The position numbers and the translations under genes were made by a program. 6,292 nucleotides of DNA from Saprospiraceae bacterium (GTDB lineage: Bacteria; Bacteroidota; Bacteroidia; Chitinophagales; Saprospiraceae). The notes under the pieces are model-generated. The model did no database searches. It was not told the origin of the DNA and was given only the letters and a program-made list of their open reading frames with translations. How positions within the stretch are numbered: the stretch's first letter is position 1; the number at the start of each line of letters is the position of its first letter. This document shows, piece by piece, positions 5,981 through 6,292 of this stretch. Where the stretch lies: assembly GCA_027009605.1 (NCBI GenBank), contig JALVCY010000705.1, forward strand, positions 1 to 6,292. Direction: 5' to 3'.

Positions 5981-6283
5981 GGGTAAACGAAAGAAAAAAA
6001 TTAGAATATAAAAATAATAAATATCTTAGACCGGGAGTAAAAAATTGCACAAAAAGGCGGTGTTTAACTTATTGATAATCGATTCCTTAGTGTATTCTTA
6101 GTGGCAACTTCGTGTCCTTAGTGGTTAGGCATTACATTTTTCCTTACCACTAAGTTCACTTAGATAACACTAAGTTTACACTAAGAAACGCTACAAATTC
6201 TTGGCTTCAGACTGCTAAAATTTGGGTGAGAAATAGTCCACACATAGGCTAACATATTATAAAAATTTTCTTTCGTTTACCCT
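5980..6283. mobile_element. Candidate 304-bp non-autonomous element (MITE-like) with terminal inverted repeats
   Basis: The left end AGGGTAAACGAAAGAAAA (5980-5997) is the exact reverse complement of the right end (6266-6283); the match continues imperfectly to about 30 bp (26 of 30; 5980-6009 with 6254-6283). AACTGTTCA lies outside both ends in the same orientation (5969-5977 and 6284-6292), as expected of a target-site duplication. If the duplication is 11 bp (AACTGTTCAAC), it abuts the left end exactly and its last two bases would lie off-window on the right. There is no ORF inside, so any movement would need a transposase supplied elsewhere. The interior carries a large palindrome (6085-6186). 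The tandem GTTCAA units on the left weaken the duplication argument, since the direct repeat could have existed before insertion. Confidence 0.55.
6085..6186. repeat. Large imperfect palindrome of phased CTTAGTG units
   Basis: Arms 6085-6129 and 6142-6186 (45 bp each, ungapped) pair at 34 of 45 positions around a 12-nt loop. The left arm has CTTAGTG or CTTCGTG at 6086, 6097, 6108 and 6117. The right arm has CACTAAG or CACTTAG at 6148, 6157, 6168 and 6179. Spacings are 11, 11, 9 and, in mirror image, 9, 11, 11. Similar CACTAAG-rich palindromes are, from memory, a recurrent kind of intergenic repeat in environmental bacteria; this was not checked. Confidence 0.75.
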
Positions 6284-6292
6284 AACTGTTCA

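Larger units (their letters stand above)
5111..6292. other. 1.2-kb gene-free region rich in palindromes and repeats
   Basis: All frames of both strands are broken by stops, and no tRNA, rRNA or recognisable protein is seen. The region becomes AT-rich to the right. It contains the upstream region of the response regulator, several hairpins (5205-5240, 5336-5378, 5725-5749), short direct repeats (GGTGTTTTC at 5474 and 5599; GAATGTTGA at 5852 and 5888), a triple 8-bp tandem repeat (5957-5980) and a candidate mobile element (5980-6283). An unrecognised small RNA cannot be excluded. Confidence 0.7.

Noticed and set aside
5957..6292. CRISPR array
   Set aside because: The repeats here are 8-bp tandems and inverted units without regular repeat-spacer organisation, and no cas gene is present.

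Overview
The window looks like chromosomal DNA of a Bacteroidota bacterium, most plausibly from the Saprospiria (Lewinella/Haliscomenobacter-like). The grounds are a very long modular secreted protein with reprolysin-type protease, fibronectin III, lamin-tail, CARDB-like and HYR-like modules, a signal peptide with an FG|Q-type cleavage site, a LytTR response regulator, AT-rich intergenic DNA, and starts without a clear Shine-Dalgarno sequence. The taxonomic placement is inferred from style, not from a marker gene.

Positions 1-4113 (minus strand) are one uninterrupted reading frame of 1371 codons that runs off the left edge with no stop. It encodes the N-terminal part of a giant exported zinc metalloprotease. 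In order it has: signal peptide, M12B-like propeptide, reprolysin-type catalytic domain (HEMGHNFGSPH plus Met-turn), FnIII, lamin-tail domain, a second FnIII, a CARDB-like domain, two related beta-sandwich (PPC-like) modules, an HYR-like module, and the start of another. The C-terminus, where a type IX secretion sorting domain would be expected, is outside the window.

Positions 4114-4390 are an AT-rich spacer. Positions 4391-5110 (minus strand) encode a 239-residue response regulator with a receiver and a LytTR DNA-binding domain. Its receiver keeps the phospho-acceptor Asp, the Ser and the Lys but seems to lack the usual acidic metal-binding pair. No histidine kinase is visible. Both genes point the same way, but the 277-bp gap gives no proof of an operon or of regulation of one by the other.

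Positions 5111-6292 are about 1.2 kb with no convincing gene but much structure: a hairpin in the regulator's upstream region, a strong hairpin fused to a 14-bp palindrome built from a TTTGCAC unit, some short repeats, and a candidate 304-bp non-autonomous mobile element (5980-6283) at the right edge. That element has about 30-bp terminal inverted repeats (first 18 bp perfect), is flanked by a 9-bp direct repeat, and encloses a 45-bp-armed imperfect palindrome made of mirror-symmetric, roughly 11-bp-phased CTTAGTG units. This element and its inner palindrome are the least ordinary things in the window.
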